A DNA stretch of 64,000 nt from Ferdinandcohnia sp047238305 (GTDB taxonomy: Bacteria; Bacillota; Bacilli; Bacillales; Bacillaceae_L), in the NCBI RefSeq assembly GCF_047238305.1, contig NZ_JBDFMO010000001.1, positions 248,001-312,000 on the forward strand. Reading direction: 5' to 3'. Made by a program: the position numbers and the translations under genes. Positions 60,718 to 64,000 of the stretch are shown here, piece by piece (position 1 is the stretch's first letter; each line of letters opens with the position of its first letter). The notes under the pieces were generated by a model, which saw only the letters and a program-made list of their open reading frames with translations, did not search any database and was not told where the DNA came from.

Positions 60718-61287
60718 TTATAAAAAAGGTAAGACTTTCGTACTGAAATCAGCATAGGTGTCTAGGTGAAAGTCCGCCTCAATATCCGGATTTTCAAAGG
60801 CAACGGTCTTGATACCTAATTCTCTAGCTGGTATTAAATCTAACTCACGGTCGCCAATCACCAAATCAATTGGATAGTCCTTGATCACATGTTGATATGA
60901 TGCTGCATGTGGTTTTCGGGTAAAGCCTTCTTCCTCGACTGACACAATTACCTTAAAGTAATGCAATAACTTAAATTTTTCCAGAAGTAACAAAGTGGAC
61001 TCCTTATCACGATGCGTGACGATAAAATTGTCATCAGCCACCTGTAAAACCTCTTCTAAATGCTCAAATGGCTGGCTGTTAAAGGAATACTGATTATATA
61101 GTTTGATGTATTCCTTACGCTGACTTTCCTCAATTCCATAATGCTGAAAGGCTACTTTCGAGTTGACCTTGAGCCACTTCAGAACTTCGTTTGGCTCCAA
61201 ATCCTTGCCACTTAAATGGATAAATCCTTTGACAAGGGCTGGATACGTATTAAACAATGTTCCGTCAAAATCCCATAGAATATTCAT
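60718..61287 (-). CDS. HAD-family phosphatase
   Basis: The 189-residue protein has HAD motif I DFDGTLFNT (7-11 onward), motif II THRD near 92, the Lys motif TRKPHAASY near 127, and motif IV GDRELDL near 147. It starts at ATG 61287 behind GAGGG. A small helical cap between motifs I and II puts it in the C1 group with phosphoglycolate phosphatases. It is co-directional with the oxidoreductase, perhaps in sugar-phosphate turnover. Confidence 0.88.
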   Translation of the reverse strand: MNILWDFDGTLFNTYPALVKGFIHLSGKDLEPNEVLKWLKVNSKVAFQHYGIEESQRKEYIKLYNQYSFNSQPFEHLEEVLQVADDNFIVTHRDKESTLLLLEKFKLLHYFKVIVSVEEEGFTRKPHAASYQHVIKDYPIDLVIGDRELDLIPARELGIKTVAFENPDIEADFHLDTYADFSTKVLPFL

Positions 61288-61437
61288 GTAAATCCCTCTT
61301 CTCTATTCCATAATACCTCTCATTATAGAAATGATACTGCTGAAAATAAAGTTTTTATGATTAATGCGGCTGTCCAAATGGTGATATAAAGTCAAAGCGA
61401 CCTGAAATATGGTATTAAACCTCTGTCGTCTAGAAAA

Positions 61438-61488
61438 GCAGAAAGCCCGCTGGACTCGGCTTGATTTGCCGAGCCTGCGGGCTCTCTA
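61438..61488 (-). terminator. Terminator after the GH3 gene
   Basis: AGAGCCCGC-a-GGCTCGGC and GCCGAG-tcca-GCGGGCTTTCT form a long GC-rich stem on the minus strand, followed by GCTTTTC. Confidence 0.75.
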
Positions 61489-61539
61489 TCTTCGTAATAC
61501 ATAACAACCACTAACAGACGTCACCCCATAACAATGGGC

Positions 61540-63963
61540 CTACTCACGGGATTTTCCCTTACCCTTTTTACCTGCCTTACCGAGTTTGAAATTTAAGGGT
61601 ACATCCTTCTCCAGTGGCGTATCTGCCGAGGAACCACCGACATGCACGCGGTATTTTCCGTCAGCGGTAGCCCACTCGCCATCAGCCCAATTCGCCAGAT
61701 TGTCCGGTTCTTTCGGAATGAAATAGGAGAACGGGTGGTTAGAGTCAGCCAAGTTAATCCGTAGAGTCACTCGCTTGCTCTCACCAGGCTTAAGATCAAC
61801 CTTCTCGAAGTTGACGAGTCGTTTGGACGGCTGCCCCGCCTCCTTCGGTAGGGTCAGATAGACCTGTGCCGCTTCTTTGCCGGCAACTTTACCGGTATTT
61901 GTAACAGTGAAGGATACGTCAATACCAGACAACGAGCCTTTGCTGCCGCGGATCCTCATCACCTTAAGGTCGCCATACTTAAAGGTCGTGTACGACAGGC
62001 CATACCCGAATGGAAAGACTGGCTTCACGTTGTTGGCCTCGTACCAGCGGTAGCCCATCTCCAGGCCCTCTGTATACTGGGCAATTAACTGGTCGGAACC
62101 GTTACCGTACGGACCAGGTCCTCCTGGCTTGCCAGTGTCCTGGCGGGTTCCAGGGTACTGCTTCTCGGTCGCGAAGGCGGCCTCACGCTCAGTGGCACCG
62201 AACGTCATAGGCAACTTGCCGGACGGATTGACCTTACCGTAGAGCAGATTGGCGACAGCATTGCCATCCTCCATACCTGGGTACCAAGCTTCGAGAACTG
62301 CAGGGACCTTATCCAGCCACGGCATGAGCACCGTACCAGAAGTTTTCAGGACTACAACCGTGTTCTTTGCATTAGCTTTCAGAACCGCGTCAATCATCGG
62401 CTCCTGCTCCACCCAGTCCACTCGATCCGGGTTCTTATCGAGGTCGATACGCGGGAAGCCGAGTGTCTCACGGTCCTTGGTCTCATGCGGGTTGTCGCCA
62501 ATCATGAGAAGCACGACGTCAGACTCGGCGGCCAATTTTGCAGCTGCCTCTGGGTCACGACCATCGTTGTAAGTCACCTTGGTGTTGTAACCCCGCTCCT
62601 TGATGACATTTTCTAGACCCTGTTTTGGTGTGACCGTATAAGAGGTCACAACGTTCTCGTTGTTGTCCCGAACGGAGCGCGGGGACATTTTGGCAATACC
62701 AGCGAACCACTCGACGCCAATCAACGCGATTGACTTCGGCTTTCCGTTCAGTGGCAGGAAGCCGCGATTGTTTTTCAATAGTACGGAACCTTCCTCTGCC
62801 ATCTTCCGTGCGCTAGCGCCGTTGACATTCAGATCGACAATCTCTGGCATGAACTTATTGAAGGGCTTATCCATTTGGCCGTACTCAATCATCTTGATAT
62901 ACCGCGGACGAAGTAGATTGTCAATGTCAGCCTCGGTCACCTGACCCGAGTCGATGGCCTTCTTGATATTCTCTTGAGTGTAGTACTGCGGAGCCCAGTC
63001 GAGCTCGACATCCGTCCCCGCCTTGATGGCAGCAACCGTGTCGTGAATCGCGCGACGGTCACTCATAACCCAACCATTGAAGCCCCAGTTCCTCCTTAAG
63101 GCATCTTGGAGCAATTCAGAACTGTCACAGGCATAGGTGCCGTTGACATCAGGGAACGAGCACATTACAGAGGCTGGGTTAGCATTCTTGACAGTCATCT
63201 CAAATGGCAGCATGTATAACTCATTCATCGCCTTTGAGGGAACCTGAACACCCATCGTCCATCGCTCGGTTTCCTGCTCGTTGCCAGCTAGGTGCTTGAG
63301 TTGGGCTTGGACTCCTTGTTTTTGGATGCCCTTGACCTGCTCGGTCGCCAGCGTACCCGTCAGATACGGATCCTCACTGAAGTACTCATAGTTCCGGCCA
63401 CCGTACGGGTGTCGCACGAGGTTCATGCCTGGTCCAAGCATCACTTGGTGCGCGAAGGCACGTGTCTCCTCACCGAGGATTCGGCCTGCCTCATAGTTCA
63501 GCCCACGGTTGAAGGTGGCGGCCATAGACTCGGTGGACGGCAGGCCTGTCGCCACTGGGTCATTGCCACATGATCCGCCCTTCACACCCGTACCACCGTT
63601 TGTCATGCGGACTGTGGGGATACCCAGTTCCTCGATTCCATGAATTTGCCTTCCGGTGTCCTGCCACTCACACCCGGGCAGGGTACCCTCAGGCGGGAAT
63701 ACGCCGTTCATGTACTTGTTTTTACCTCCCCTTTTTATAACGACCGGCTCACCGGTGTTGTTCTCATTGAAGCGCGAGATGGCGATTTGCTGAATCTTCT
63801 GTTCCAACGTCATCGCATTGAGAAGCAGCTCGGTTCGCTCCTTTGCAGATAGCTTGGTGTTCATCCAGGGCTTGGTCCCAACGTTCTCCGCATTAACAGG
63901 AATTTCTAACATAGACATGAAGATCATTGCTGCAAAAAAAATTGACATAGTTCGTCTTATCAT
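61540..63963 (-). CDS. Secreted glycoside hydrolase family 3 beta-glucosidase-like enzyme
   Basis: The 807-residue protein starts at ATG 63963 after GGGAG. A signal peptide (about 1-25, ending VNAEN) precedes a GH3 N-terminal barrel with GWVMSDRRAIHDT near 298 holding the nucleophile Asp, a GH3 C-terminal domain (VLLKNNRGFLPLNG; LMIGDNPHETKDRE) and a fibronectin-III-like domain (VSFTVTNTGKVAGKEAAQVY), then a Lys/Gly-rich tail. Base composition is visibly richer in G and C than the neighbours, with many GCC, GGC and CTC codons, suggesting acquisition by transfer. The substrate is unknown. Confidence 0.9.
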   Translation of the reverse strand: MIRRTMSIFFAAMIFMSMLEIPVNAENVGTKPWMNTKLSAKERTELLLNAMTLEQKIQQIAISRFNENNTGEPVVIKRGGKNKYMNGVFPPEGTLPGCEWQDTGRQIHGIEELGIPTVRMTNGGTGVKGGSCGNDPVATGLPSTESMAATFNRGLNYEAGRILGEETRAFAHQVMLGPGMNLVRHPYGGRNYEYFSEDPYLTGTLATEQVKGIQKQGVQAQLKHLAGNEQETERWTMGVQVPSKAMNELYMLPFEMTVKNANPASVMCSFPDVNGTYACDSSELLQDALRRNWGFNGWVMSDRRAIHDTVAAIKAGTDVELDWAPQYYTQENIKKAIDSGQVTEADIDNLLRPRYIKMIEYGQMDKPFNKFMPEIVDLNVNGASARKMAEEGSVLLKNNRGFLPLNGKPKSIALIGVEWFAGIAKMSPRSVRDNNENVVTSYTVTPKQGLENVIKERGYNTKVTYNDGRDPEAAAKLAAESDVVLLMIGDNPHETKDRETLGFPRIDLDKNPDRVDWVEQEPMIDAVLKANAKNTVVVLKTSGTVLMPWLDKVPAVLEAWYPGMEDGNAVANLLYGKVNPSGKLPMTFGATEREAAFATEKQYPGTRQDTGKPGGPGPYGNGSDQLIAQYTEGLEMGYRWYEANNVKPVFPFGYGLSYTTFKYGDLKVMRIRGSKGSLSGIDVSFTVTNTGKVAGKEAAQVYLTLPKEAGQPSKRLVNFEKVDLKPGESKRVTLRINLADSNHPFSYFIPKEPDNLANWADGEWATADGKYRVHVGGSSADTPLEKDVPLNFKLGKAGKKGKGKSRE

Positions 63964-64000
63964 TTTAATATCTCCCTTATTTTCTATGTAGTAGATTAGT

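Noticed and set aside
61376..61540. Possible small gene between the HAD and GH3 genes
   Set aside because: The interval holds only the GC-rich terminator and no ORF with a ribosome site.

Overview
The window is chromosomal DNA of a low-GC, endospore-forming member of the Bacillaceae. A GerA/GerC/GerB germinant-receptor operon, a LysM-GH18 spore-type hydrolase, a Bacillus-style urease cluster, a lysine riboswitch, a NiaP-type transporter, a lipoprotein YidC2 and AGGAGG ribosome sites all point that way. I cannot fix the species. No rRNA or tRNA gene was seen.

Layout. 1-2.3 kb: 5' part of a CoA-disulfide-reductase-like flavoprotein, divergent from a NupC-type permease, with two CsoR/CstR-like operators between them. 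2.3-8.2 kb: a DUF1259 protein, then a two-component system and the ABC exporter it probably controls. 8.4-16.1 kb: M20 hydrolase and MFS transporter, an AraC-GH39 fusion regulator, another MFS transporter divergent from a LysR regulator. 16.2-18.8 kb: ECF sigma, anti-sigma and a small membrane protein, then a DinB-fold protein. 18.9-25.9 kb: ureABCEFGDH on the minus strand and a divergent urea channel. 26.2-28 kb: a 52-bp tandem-repeat array and a spore GH18 protein. 28.2-32.3 kb: riboswitch-controlled lysine ABC importer and NiaP. 32.5-33.7 kb: a MifM-like arrest-peptide ORF and yidC2. 35.2-37.7 kb: Fur-controlled feoAB plus a Cys-rich small protein. 37.9-46 kb: DUF421 protein, methyltransferase with a second two-component system, a CDF exporter, and c-di-GMP and chemotaxis-type signalling proteins. 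46.3-48.7 kb: a probable selenoprotein operon interrupted by an IS200/IS605-type element. 48.7-64 kb: a 53-bp tandem-repeat array, dus, the ger operon, aspartate dehydrogenase with a UvrA-like ATPase, an amidase, an oxidoreductase and HAD pair, and a GC-rich secreted GH3 enzyme.

Main discovery. On the minus strand near 46.4-48.7 kb there are two genes that ORF callers cannot see because they contain in-frame UGA codons. One is a HesB/IscA-like protein with UGA at codon 36, where the family motif has cysteine. The other is a small, previously unrecognised membrane protein with UGA at codons 17 and 38. Hairpins that fit bacterial SECIS geometry follow UGA 36 of the first and UGA 38 of the second. 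A glutaredoxin gene lies between them, and a TnpB element has landed inside the cluster. The promoter carries a perfect ATACCC-N4-GGGTAT palindrome in its spacer, the same architecture as the CoA-disulfide reductase promoter at the left end. This suggests a thiol/selenol redox or metal-handling operon under a CsoR/CstR-family repressor.

The second notable system is a 97-residue leader ORF before yidC2. It resembles the MifM arrest peptide, and its last codons form the arm of a hairpin that would hide the yidC2 ribosome-binding site.
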